A stretch of 64,000 nucleotides of DNA from Amborella trichopoda (Eukaryota > Streptophyta > Magnoliopsida > Amborellales > Amborellaceae): NCBI RefSeq assembly GCF_000471905.2, contig NW_006494931.1:8139302-8203301 (forward strand). Reading direction: 5' to 3'. The notes under the pieces are model-generated. The model did not search any database. It was given only the letters and a program-made list of their open reading frames with translations, and was not told the DNA's origin. Of the stretch, positions 52,650 through 63,036 are shown piece after piece. Both the position numbers and the translations under genes were made by a program. Each line of letters begins with the position of its first letter. The stretch's first letter is position 1.

Positions 52650-54921
52650 TCTATGATGGAAACTCCAAATGTTATGATTGATTGAGAGTCAGAAACTTTT
52701 TGGATTCATTACTGGTGATTTCCCTATATCAAGTCAAAAGATTTGCTCTCCTGATGTTAAGAGTCAAATCGAAGACTCAGATTACAGAACCTCTTATTGA
52801 GATTTATTAAGATTTATAAAGTCCTACTCTAATTTTATCTAATAAGTGTTATCGATGTTATATGGTGTTTGTGGATGATTATACTCGTTTTTTTAAAATT
52901 TATTCTTTAAAAAAAAAAAAATTTCTCTGCATTTATGAAATTTCATCGTATTTTTTAACGGAGATTTGAAAAATGAAGTTGAATTTTTCAATGTGATGGA
53001 TCTAATGAGTTTGCTAATAAAGAATTCATTACTTATCTTAGTAATAATTGAATTATGGAGCAGATATCATGTTTAGGAACCCCTAAATAAAATGGAATAG
53101 CTTAAAGGAACGTAGATATATTATAGAATTGGCTTATACAATGATGTTTCATGCGAGAATTCCATATTTCAGTCTATGTAATAAATAGGATTTTCTCGTC
53201 CAGTTTAAAATTCATTCACAATAATCTTTATCATTTGGCCGCTTACTAGACTATTCTTCACTTTGGATTTTTGGGTGTTTTCTATACCTTCGAGATTATG
53301 TTATAAGTAAATTTAGTCCCCCTTCTCTTCCAAGTGTATTTTTTGGATACAATATTCAACATAAGGGCTACAGATGTTTTCTCCCATCCACATAGCGAGT
53401 CTATATCTCTAAACATATTGTATTAGATGAAAATATTTTTTCATATGCTAACCTCGATTCTTGGTTAGATAATGCACATGTTTAGAGGGAACCTGACATA
53501 CATGCTTCTTTTTTTTCTAATTCATCGCCTCCACATAAACCACTCATAAGGGATGACCTACATTGTTGTTAGGTTTATATAACTAAATTAAAGTTTGATA
53601 GCAATCTAGAGAGACTCAAGGCCAGGCTAGTTACTACATACAATCAAGTTGGTGGAGTTGATTTCTCTGAAATATTTAATCTAGCTATTAAGCCTACTAA
53701 TATTCAAGTTGTGCTCACTATAGCTATTGTTTATCATTGGCCTCTCACACAACATGATATGAAAAACGGTTTTCTACATGGCTATTTTAAGGAAATTGTA
53801 TTTATCAAACAACTTCTTGGCTCTATCAGCTCAGAATACCCAAATTATGTTTATAAATAAAAAAGGGCTTTATATGGTCTCAAGCAAGCACGTCAAATAT
53901 GGTTTGATCTATTTAGTGCCTACTTATTATCATTGGAGTTTTATTACAATATAGCTGATTCATTTCTATTTATTCGTCGCACTCTTCTGGGCACTATTAT
54001 CCTTCTCCTCTATATTGATGATATTATTATTACTAGTAATAATTCAAATCTTCTTGGATGGTTTATTACCAACTTGGAAGGGAATTTAGAGTAAAAGATC
54101 TTGTACCCCTTCACTACTTCTTTGGTATAGAGGTATCTTATATTTCATGTAGATTTTTTTTGTCGCAGACCAAATATGCTAGTGATCTTCTTAATCATAC
54201 TCAGATGCTAGGTGTCAAACTTATTTCAACACCACTGGTAGTGGTGAATGAGATTCATGGGGAATTCTGATCTATTTTTAGATCCATCTCATTATCAGAG
54301 CAATGTTGGTGCACTCTAATACATTAGCATAATATGGCCCAACCTCTCCCATGGTATCCAATGTGTCAATTATACATGTCCCTAAAATTTCATATTTTCT
54401 TCATATTTTCAAGTAGTTAAGTGGATTATTTGTTATTTTAATGGTATGTAATTTGTTTGTATAACAATCTTATCTGCTAGTTCTCTTGAGTTATATGTTT
54501 TCTTTGAATGCAGATTTGACCAGCTGTCCAAAAAACTTGATGTTCAACTATTGATTTCTGCACCTTTCTTAGTTCTAACTACATACCTTGGAATGCTAAG
54601 AAATAGTCGATTGTGGCTCGTTCAAGTGTTGAAGCTGAATACCAATCTATGACATCTATTGTTGCATAATTGATATGGCTTTATTTTATTCTTTGAGATA
54701 TTAGGGTGCATATTTCTCAACCACCAATAATTTTTTATGAAAATATTAATGCTCTCTCTACATGACATTTAATCATATTTTTCATGCTCGGACAAAGCAC
54801 ATTGAGTTAGATATCATTCTATTTGTGAAAAGGTAGTTCTTGGATTTACTTGACACTAGGTTTTGAGATTTTACTTCAAACTCAAACTTCAAATGTCTTC
54901 TCAGTCAAGTTTGAGGGGGAG
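52650..54921 (+). pseudogene. Ty1/copia pol relic (integrase, RT, RNase H)
   Basis: No long ORF remains but the motifs are in order. Integrase shows V-F-V-D-D-Y-T-R-F near 52870, C-D-G-S-N-E-F near 53000 and G-T-P-K near 53080. The chromo-like tail reads F-F-G-Y-N-I-Q-H-K-G-Y-R-C-F near 53340. RT shows K-A-R-L-V-T-T-Y-N-Q near 53620, L-T-Q-H-D-M-K-N-G-F-L-H-G near 53745 and Y-I-D-D-I-I-I-T near 54015. RNase H shows A-R-S-S-V-E-A-E-Y near 54620 and F-H-A-R-T-K-H-I-E-L-D near 54780. Only 54058-54270 (R-V-K-D-L...G-I-E-V...L-S-Q-T-K-Y-A) is still an ORF. Confidence 0.8.
54909..54921 (+). other. Copia polypurine tract
   Basis: GTTTGAGGGGGAG is the usual tract just before the 3' LTR of plant copia elements. 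A 3' LTR probably follows from about 54922 but its end is unclear. Confidence 0.6.
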
Positions 54922-55085
54922 TAATACAAACAAATTCTAGCACTTTCGGTTTCCGGAAAGGCTATAAAAAAATATGAGAGAATGTAACATGATAGGAAAA
55001 TATATATTGTATGTGTAATATATAAGAAAGCAGTGATAATATAAATTGCATGTGAATTGTATTCCGTTACTATTGTGTTCCTATC

Positions 55086-55100
55086 ATATATATATATATA
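55086..55100. repeat. (AT)n microsatellite
   Basis: Seven to eight AT units. Confidence 0.8.
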
Positions 55101-55181
55101 CATTGAAAGAACCACCATATATGGACACCATTATTTTCCAAAGTTCTTTTATCTCTGTAATAAGTACTTTTATTGTCAGTT

Positions 55182-55415
55182 TTAGAAAATGGGATCCGTC
55201 TTTGAATTCTCAAGGGAACAATTCCGATTCTTTTGGTTTGGATCAAGTGATTCTTCCTCGGAAAAAAAAAGAAAATTAAAATAATGGAATTGGGTGATTC
55301 CAGCGGTTCTGATCCAATCCCCCAACACCAAAAAGGGGTCACCCATCATGTTATGTTTTGAGCCCGGGGATCCTGGTACAAATCTGTGATTTTTGGCAGA
55401 ATTCTCCATAGCCAT
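55182..55415 (-). CDS. Possible first exon or short ORF of unknown gene
   Basis: A 77-codon minus ORF from an ATG at 55415 in good context (TTTAATGGCTATGG), after a leader rich in AGAG. It begins M-A-M-E-N-S-A-K-N-H-R-F. The N-terminal half looks protein-like, while the second half (F-H-Y-F-N-F-L-F-F) may be intron read-through. I recognise no family. It could equally be chance. Confidence 0.25.
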   Translation of the reverse strand: MAMENSAKNHRFVPGSPGSKHNMMGDPFLVLGDWIRTAGITQFHYFNFLFFSEEESLDPNQKNRNCSLENSKTDPIF

Positions 55416-56587
55416 TAAACTCTCTCTTCTTTAAGTTCCTCTGTTTTGGTTCTACAAAATCAGATGTGGAAACTGGAATCTGTTTTGTCTTACCCATTGA
55501 AGCTCTCTTCTTCGACTTCCTCTGGTTTTCGTTATCAGAAAACCTAAACTCTCATCTATCTCTGTGGGAAAATTGGATGCCAATTTATAGGGAAACTGTT
55601 CGTAGAATAACAGGGGACAAAGGTAAAAGGAAGATAACTTCCATACCTTTTCCAATTGTGTTCTGTAAAACGGTTTGTTGCAGGCTGATGGTTGAGAAGA
55701 CTAGATGATATGTTGAATTCACCACTGAACTACTAACATAAGTGTTATTATATGAAATTCATATTTTAGAAAAGATCACAAAAAATGGTGAATTTTTTGT
55801 GATATCAAAATATTGAAAAATGCAGACAATGATCAAGCAGACTGAATTTCACAAATGATGGTGATCATTTCGGTTACATGATCAAAACTTTTGGGCATCT
55901 CAAATATCAAAATGAATTGTGTTGCATAAAATCTCTTAAGAAAATTATGGCCATTGACTTTCTAGAGAAATCACAAACGAGTGGTGCTCAATCCATGTTC
56001 TTCCATGAAATACAGTATGCACTAAGCAGTATTGGCCCAATACTGAATAGAACATAACCAATGAGTAGCGGATCAGACGTATGTGGTCTCTCCACATGCA
56101 TGGATCGCCACGATGGGAGGCTGATTGAAAGGTGGTGGCGCCATAAAAGGTCAAATCTCCCCTATCTAACTCGGTGGTGGGATGGCAGATGCGCTCCGAG
56201 ATTCATGTCACGCGTCGTACTACCTGATACTCAAATTTCACTTCAAGGAATTTTGATGTTTTAGCAGTTGTAAAGTTTGCTGGATTGGTATCTGTGGTTG
56301 AAATAATAAATTCACACATTTGGGTAACGAGCTGTGAGATCCTAACTCTGTTAAAGAAGGCACACTCAAATTCATCAAAAACAAAAGTTATGCTCTGCCC
56401 ATCATTCGTCTGATCAAGAAGAGGTATGCAAACACACAGGTATGTAAACTCAAAACCACTATTTTACAAACAGGAACACAATCATCCTCGCATACAATTA
56501 TCATATATTTCCAGATTATAAAGCATGTGCCCTATAAAAGTTTCTCTTCATTGCTAGAGGGTGGAAGGGGCTCAGCAACAAGAGAAG
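55416..56587. other. Intergenic DNA without recognised features
   Basis: Short ORFs only (55466-55708, 55945-56154, 56061-56264), none with motifs. No LTR ends, tandem repeats or RNA genes were seen. Confidence 0.45.
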
Positions 56588-56974
56588 CTAGGCGCATCCA
56601 ATCTCACTCTGCAAGTCCTCAAAGTTCCAGTCGCGCCGCACGGCCCTGCATCGCATCAAGCGTGGCTCAGCAGGCATCTGCTGCTGCATAATTCTCTCTC
56701 TCATCGGCGGATCTTCCTCTTCTTCTTCTTCATTGTGCTGTAGTTGATGACGATGATGATGTTGCCTTTGCCTCTGCCTCTGATGCTCCTCTTGCAGCTG
56801 CTGTTGCTGTTGCTGTTGTTGATGCTGCTGTTGTTGGTGTTGGAGAGCTCTTCTGGTCCAGCAGCCTACCACTTCGACGCACCGCCTGCTCGTCTGAATG
56901 CTGTCATCGTCCCCGGCCCTGAGATCCGACTCGGTGCGCTGGACAGCTTGGCATGTTAGGCAAGAGAAACTCAT
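56588..56974 (-). CDS. Small plant protein with MSxSCLTCQ start and Q/H/E-rich middle (host gene)
   Basis: A single-exon ORF of 128 codons. The frame is open further upstream to 57196, but a TATA box lies inside that extension (57108-57117). The ATG at 56974 is therefore preferred, and there the protein opens M-S-F-S-C-L-T-C-Q with Q-R-T-E-S-D just after. The end E-P-R-L-M-R...V-R-R-D-W-N-F-E-D-L and the S-C-L-T-C-Q start match, from memory, a family of short uncharacterised plant proteins. Between them is a low-complexity stretch of Gln, His and Arg and then Glu (about residues 46-87) coded by CAG/CAA-type repeats. Function is unknown. An AATGAA at about 56547 may be the polyadenylation signal. 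Confidence 0.65.
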   Translation of the reverse strand: MSFSCLTCQAVQRTESDLRAGDDDSIQTSRRCVEVVGCWTRRALQHQQQQHQQQQQQQQLQEEHQRQRQRQHHHRHQLQHNEEEEEEDPPMRERIMQQQMPAEPRLMRCRAVRRDWNFEDLQSEIGCA

Positions 56975-57107
56975 CCTCTCCACTATTTTCTTCTCCTCCT
57001 CCTCGTCCTCTGCTTCTTCTTCTCTTTCCTCTACTTCTTTTGTTTGATGGGTGGATGTCAGTTTCTCTGGTTTGTATGGGATTAAGAAAAGTGGGTTCCA
57101 TTGATTG

Positions 57108-57117
57108 ATTATATAAG
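57108..57117 (-). promoter_or_regulatory. TATA box of the small host gene
   Basis: CTTATATAAT on the minus strand, followed downstream by CTTTTCTTAATCCC. The start would be near 57080, giving a ~105-base leader. CT-rich DNA (CCTCTCTCC) precedes it. Confidence 0.55.
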
Positions 57118-57215
57118 AGAGAGGAGAGAGGGGGTTGCTCGATTGCTTGTGATTCCATTCCAGAGTGTTGCTGTTGACTCTGATCTGGCATGGCACCCTT
57201 TGCCCCTCTCACTTC

Positions 57216-57231
57216 TTTTTTTTTTTTTTTT
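57216..57231. repeat. T16 run
   Basis: Sixteen T in a row, about 105 bp upstream of the TATA box of the small gene. Confidence 0.9.
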
Positions 57232-57880
57232 GGGTGAATGAAACAAATTCATATAAAAAGCCTCTCTTTTCCAATTATGAAACCCCTTTCTTCATGGGCG
57301 GTTCAGTAAATTTATTGTTTCAAAGAATAAAAAGTAGATCCTAATACACTGTAGGCGCTCCATCTCTCTCTCCCTTCCAAACACTCACTACTATTTTTTT
57401 ATCCCTTTGGTATTTTTGTTGGGAAAATCGTTCCATGTGTCGGGAAGGCATTTCTACATTTGAATTCCTCAATATAAAAAGCATCCATTTTAAAGATAGA
57501 TGCAAATGGATAGTTTATTTAAAATCTGTTAAAATTAACTGTCTAAATAATTTTTTTATAAAATTTTTATTTTTAGTTTTAAATTTTTTTTAAAAATTTT
57601 TTCATATTCATGATCTCTATGTTAAAAATTATATATTTTAAAAAATTGAGTCTAAAAATCCATGTCAAAGATATTTTTTTAAAAGGGGACTCATTTCTAC
57701 ATAGACTCCTATAAACCTTGTCCTTTTTGTTGACCTCAGTTCGCAGCCGACTCCAACGGCTTGTCTGCCGCTGCCTTCATGTGTTATTCCAACCATTAAT
57801 CTCTACCCTTGGATAAAATCAAATCCATAAAACGATGGTAACTTCGAAAGTGAGAAAAGATAGGCCCATCGTAGACTTAA
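57232..57880. other. AT-rich intergenic DNA
   Basis: No ORF or element recognised. The AT-rich part at 57480-57720 is loosely like the MITE interiors nearby, but no ends were found. Confidence 0.4.
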
Positions 57881-58273
57881 GGGTGTGGTTTGTATAGAGC
57901 CGAGGCTCTAAACAATCAAAGTAAAACGCATCTTTCAATAGCATCGAGAAATATGGTTTCAATACTGAAAATCATATTGACAGCCTTAAAATATATTTTG
58001 ATTTTTAACTATAAAATTTAAATTTTAAAAAATAGTGTAGATGGAGCGGATCTATGAAAACTTGAAAATATTGAAAATTGACTGTCTAAAAATACGTTAC
58101 AAGATGCACTATTTTCAAAACTTGAAATCCATTTTTTTTCTCATGTCCATGCATCTTGATGTCGAGATGATCAATTTGGAGATATTTGGGCATCAAAACA
58201 ACCTCTTCTAATTAAATTTTTTTGGTGGACTCTAATTTGATTGTTTAGAGCCTCGGCTCTATATAAACTTTTT
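57881..58273. mobile_element. MITE, copy 1
   Basis: About 390 bp, non-coding, AT-rich. The inverted ends GTTTGTATAGAGCCGAGGCT (from 57888) and its mate ending at 58268 match over ~33 bp with one difference. Each contains the palindrome AGAGCC-GA-GGCTCT. The outer bases are GGGTGTGG on the left and a less clear T-run on the right. TAA precedes the GGG, so a PIF/Harbinger-like (TWA) origin is possible but not shown. Confidence 0.75.
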
Positions 58274-58736
58274 TTTTCTTCTAGATTTAAACATTTCTGG
58301 TACCAAATTTATAAGCCAAAATATTTTATTCTCTTACCGGATTATACTGTCCACTTACTGATTTGCACAAAACCCAATATGAGTAATATTAAGACTCTAA
58401 ATTTTACAGAAGTAACCTCTTCAACCTTAAACTAACTTCAAAAATAAATAAATAAATAAATAATTAAAAACAAAATCACGAATTGAAATCTCTATGTACT
58501 AAAAGAAAAAAATTATTTCTCAATATTGGGAAAGACTGTCCAATTTTTGAAGGGCAATATCTACGGCTCAAAAAACTCAAAATTCAAAAATTTTCGTAAC
58601 TCAAAATTCAAAAATTTTCGTTCAAAACATTTCCGTCTAAACAACTCCTCTCAAGCAAGTCTTTTGACTACGGGAGTAGATGCCTAGTATTGCTCCCTCA
58701 AGAGCATACTACAGGTGCTCAATTTACAAATAAATC
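58274..58736. other. Spacer between two MITEs
   Basis: AT-rich DNA with AAATAAATAAATAAATAA at about 58443. CTCAAAATTCAAAAATTTTC is repeated in tandem at 58576 and 58600 (period 24). The 64-codon ORF 58241-58435 starts inside the MITE and is not a gene. Confidence 0.5.
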
Positions 58737-59125
58737 GGGAAAAGTTTATAAAGAGCTTGGGCTCTAAACAATCAAATTAGAGCCTACCTCAAAATTTTCA
58801 CTAGAAGGCATTTGGAAGCTCAAATATTCTCAAATTGATCATCTTGACATTAAGATGCATGGACTTAAGAAAAAAATGCATTTCAAGTTTAGGAAATAAT
58901 ACATCTTGTAATACATTTTTTTACTATCAATTTTTAAGTTATTCAAGTTTTCACAGATCAGCTCGATCTATACTATTTTTTAAGCTTTAACTTTTATAAT
59001 TAAAAATGAAAATATATTTTAAGACTACTAAAAATTTTCTAATATTAAAACCACATTTCTCAATACTATTTGAAGGTGGGCTCTAATTTGATTGATTAAA
59101 ACATCTGCTCTATCCAAACCGCACC
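58737..59125. mobile_element. MITE, copy 2 (inverted relative to copy 1)
   Basis: About 389 bp. The left end is GGGAAAAGTTTATAAAGAGC and the right end CTCTATCCAAACCGCACC. The interior (TCTTGACATTAAGATGCATG and AATACATCTTGTAATAC) is the reverse complement of copy 1's. The right-hand palindrome is decayed. Confidence 0.7.
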
Positions 59126-60589
59126 TTTAAAATCACATGGGCATTTATTCCCATTTGTCAGGGCCTTACGGCGATTCACTGATCCGGATTGGCAATAGAC
59201 ATACAACTAAAAATTGGAAACACGTGAGAATCGGATAATTCTGGGCTTCACTAGACTACAAGTACTAGAGTCCAATGATTTCTAAACCACTAGTTTTGGG
59301 CTTCTTGAAAAGAAATTTAGATATGGTTGGGCCTATGTCAACTTCAAGTTGATATTCCACTTGGAGTATATTGAAATTCTATTATCTCCTTTTCATTCAA
59401 CAATTTTTAAAAAAACCTTTCATTTTTATTTTCACAAGTTTTTGGGTTAAACAATGAATTTTCATTATTAAGTGAAGGACACCGTTAGCATGCGGCTAGC
59501 CCGCATATTTTAGAAATGCAAGCTTGCAATAAATATATTTTTCAAATATAATTTGATCCTAATTTTTAGAGAATAAATAATCTTTAACATGGAAATCATG
59601 AAAATGAAAAAAAAAAAAAAAATTGAAAGTTAGAAATAATAATTATATTAAGAAAACATTTGGAATGTTAGTTACAATTGTTTTTAAATAGACCACCTAT
59701 TTACAAATGCGGTCCTGCTGTCATGAAACAATTGTTCTTAAGTCAATCGGATCTTTGATATCTTTATCAAGGCCATATAGATAGGTGAAATGCATCTCCT
59801 TCTTTTGATGTCCTTAACCGAATCCAAGTTCTCTACAGAGAAAATGAAAAGATTCCACAAAATTAACGGGCTATACCATTAATAATGCGCAACACCAAGG
59901 ATTCCTCATCTAAAGGTCCTTATGGGTCTCCATAATAACATGGTGGTGGGGCTCACAACTTATGTTGAACTTTTGAGGGGAACAGATGAACCCACAAAAA
60001 TCCTCAAGTATTGAAGGCAATGTCGTTAGGCTACAAATCGCAGAGAGTAGGGCTTTCCAGAATTATTGAGAACTCTGTGTTTTTCTCTGTGTGCATTTCC
60101 ATAGCCATGAAACCCTACTTTTAAAGGGATGGAAGGAAGCTGTTCTCCAACGTTTGACTCTCCTTCTAGAATCTTTGAAAATGTGACCCTTGTTTTTTGG
60201 AAATGTGTAATTATCGTCTACCCTTTAGATAAAAGTATGTTCTCTCTCTAATAAGCCTTTTAGTTATAAACATTAAAAATACCTTATAATTTTAGGATAA
60301 ATATTAACTACATTAACAGATAAAAATATGGCACTTGTGAGGCCTCCATGGCTACCCACACGTACCAACATCTCTCACTTCACCATGAGGGTCATAAACA
60401 TTGAAATATCATAAAGACTATACCACTTAGTAGGTTTAACATTTATGAGTATATCCTTGTTATGAGGCTTTTCACGCTAGTGCAGTAATGCATCTCATGA
60501 CACAAAAAATCATTCAAAATCATGTCATGGGATTTTTTATGCTAATGCGACTTTTCCTCTTATGACTAAGACACAAAATAAAAATATCA
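59126..60589. other. AT-rich DNA, possibly the 3' part of the minus copia element
   Basis: No ORF of interest. The stretch 60050-60130 (AGAACTCTGTGTTTTTCTCTG and CATAGCCATGAAACCCTA) resembles sequence seen in copia LTRs, which would fit a 3' LTR of the element at 60590-61579. LTR ends were not found. Confidence 0.35.
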
Positions 60590-61579
60590 CATTTCGAAAT
60601 TCCTGACTTAGATATTCCTAAGTCATATCAAAGCTACATGCTTTGATAATATTTATGGACTTAATATATTTGCTAAAGGGTCTGCAATCATATATGATGA
60701 TGGCAAATAACTTACAGTTATTTCTTCTTTCCATTAATATCATAAATGTAATGATAATCAATTTCAATGTGCATACCTTTTGAACTATAGGCTCCATTTC
60801 TATTTGTTGAAATGGAAGCCTGATTATCACAAAAAAAATTTAACAAGTTCGTCGGCTATATACAGCTTTAAATCATTTATAAAGCTTTTAATCTAGACAG
60901 CATAAGTTGTAGCAATGCTACAAGCAATATATTCGGCTTCCATAATATACCGAGCTACACAACCTTGTTTCTTGTTATACCAATAAATACATCCTCCTCC
61001 AAAGAAGAATACAAGTCATGAGGTTGATTATCTATCATCGGGGTCTCTTGCAAAGTTTACATCAAAGTAACCAATAACCTCTAAATTATCAGCTTGAAAG
61101 CACAATTGTAGTTTTTAGTTTTCCTAATATACCTAAGATCCTTTTATGGCTTGCCAATGAGCCATCTCAAGATTACTTTGAAATCTACTCATAATACTAT
61201 ATGCATGATTCAAATACTATATAACATGACATAATTTATATAACATGACATAATTTATACATCTTACAGCTTGAGCCTATGAAATTATTTCCATTTCAAC
61301 TTTGTCACTATCATTTAATGGACACAATTTCTTTGATAATTTCAAGCTTTTATAAATGGATGTATCTAAGAGCTTGCAATTTTTCATTTTAAATCTCTTT
61401 AAAATGCTATCTAAAAATTTTCTTGAGAAAAACATAGAGTCTCAAACTTCTATTTCTTGTTATCTTAATGCCCTGTACCTACGAGGCTTCTCTCATATCT
61501 TTCATCTCAAAATGGGATAGTTATGATTTGGTATAGTGTATCATGTCATTATCATTACCAGCTAACAAAATGTCATCTA
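60590..61579 (-). pseudogene. Ty1/copia RT end and RNase H relic
   Basis: From right to left: V-D-D-I-L-L-A-G-N-D at 61550-61578 (the residue before the V is lost at the LTR junction), F-E-M-K-D-M-R-E-A and G-I-K-I-T-R-N-R near 61460, then V-I-G-Y-F-D-V-N-F and F-G-G-G-C-I-Y-W-Y-N-K-K near 61000, M-E-A-E-Y-I-A-C near 60935 and G-M-H-I-E-I-D-Y-H near 60765. These are copia RT and RNase H blocks, in order, with stops. LTR D at 61585 interrupts the element. Confidence 0.8.
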
Positions 61580-62199
61580 CTTATTGGTTAGGTGTCTCGA
61601 TCCCGCCTTCCGGATCTAGATAATCTGATAGCACGTATCTTTGGTTTTTAGCGAACTCGAGATTTGAGATCTCTCTCTCAGAACATTGCTCAAGAGCAAG
61701 AGTAGGTATATCAACCGATGAGAGAGGAATTTAAGGTGGGTTCGAAGCTTACTAGGGCTAGCTCGCGTGGGCACCCTCTTAGGTCACGAAGAAAGGCCCC
61801 CAGCTTCTTTAGCTGGTTCTAAATCGCTTCCCTTAAGCTGCAATCATGTTGTTTTCTGCACAACACTTCTATGGTTAATTGGCGAGACAAGTTGGTTGAA
61901 GAGACCCACCCTTGTCTTATGTCATCGCATGCTCATATGAGGGAGCGATGAAATAGAAGGCTTCCAATAAAGAAAGAAAGGAGAAGAAAACTTGACAAAG
62001 GGGCGAGACTAGCATGACGGCTGGAAAGCTACCGACTTGGAGTGGTAGCAAGATGGACATGGTTCTCAAGATCAGCACAGCGTCAATACTACTATAAATC
62101 GAGACCGATATGGTGGTGTTAGGCTAAGTCTACCCTCAATCAAGCAAGGGGAGAAAAGAATGAGGAGACGAAAAGGGGACGAAAAGAAAGAGAGCGAGA

Positions 62200-62670
62200 T
62201 GGCGGAAGGAGAAGGACCCAGACGGCAATGGGTATCGTCGTTGGCATCATGAGAAGACGTCGTGTCCCTTGCCAGTGGCGATGACTTCTAGTGAGGCTCA
62301 CGACGATAGCTTCCCGTGAGGCACACGATGTCAATCATGGAATACGAGAGGAAGCCCGCGGATAGTAATGAGCTTCGCCATTGGAAATGTGAGGAAGCAA
62401 CACATCCCTTGCGGACGACGATGAGTCCTGATGAGGCGAACAACGATAACTTCCCGTGAGGTGCACAGAGAGGCGTGGAAGAAGCCTGCGCACGACAACG
62501 GGTATTGCAGCGACCCCTTTGCGAACGGCGATGGACATCACCACCTGCAATAGTCTTGTGTCAAGGTGAAGCCCCCGTAGATGGCAATAGGCTTCACTGC
62601 CTGCGTTCCTCGCTGAGACTTTGAGGATACGTCTGCGGACGGCGATGAGCAGCGCCATCTGCAAGTCTCA
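62200..62670 (-). repeat. Diverged repeat array in LTR D
   Basis: Units of ~60-90 bp with cores such as GACGGCAATGGGTATCGTCG and GACGGCGATGAGCAGCGCCA. They occupy the place of the hairpin array in the other LTRs, but spacers are less purine-rich and pairing is weaker. Confidence 0.5.
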
Positions 62671-63026
62671 CCAAGAGGTAGAGACAAAGACAGAGGGAGA
62701 AGAGAGCTCGAGCATGATGCTGCCATCACCATGCGTGACTTGTGAGATCATCAAAGAGGCATGCATGGTACTACCACTACAGTGCATGGCCTCTGAGGAA
62801 AACTCAGGCGGAGGGGAGGAAGAAGAGAGAAGAGAAGAGAAAGAAGAAGAAAAGAAAAGGAAGAGAGAAGATTTACCTCGAACCTAGGGGTACCGGTGCA
62901 AAATTTTCTCTCACCTTACTCTCTCTCTCAAACGTGACCCAACAATGAGAAGAAAGAGAAAGTATATGAAGTAAAAACTCTCTCTTTTGTGAAAGGTTGA
63001 GTCCTCTGGTGCGTACAATAATGGTA

Positions 63027-63036
63027 CATATATATA
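63027..63036 (-). promoter_or_regulatory. TATA-like box of LTR D
   Basis: CTATATATAT on the minus strand at the position of the TATA boxes of LTRs B and C. Confidence 0.5.

Noticed and set aside
55182-55420. Possible organellar DNA insertion
   Set aside because: The base composition and some phrases felt chloroplast-like, but I could not match any chloroplast or mitochondrial gene and found no supporting neighbours.
56744-56959. Plus-strand Leu/Met-rich ORF
   Set aside because: It is the shadow of the Gln/His repeat of the small gene on the other strand.
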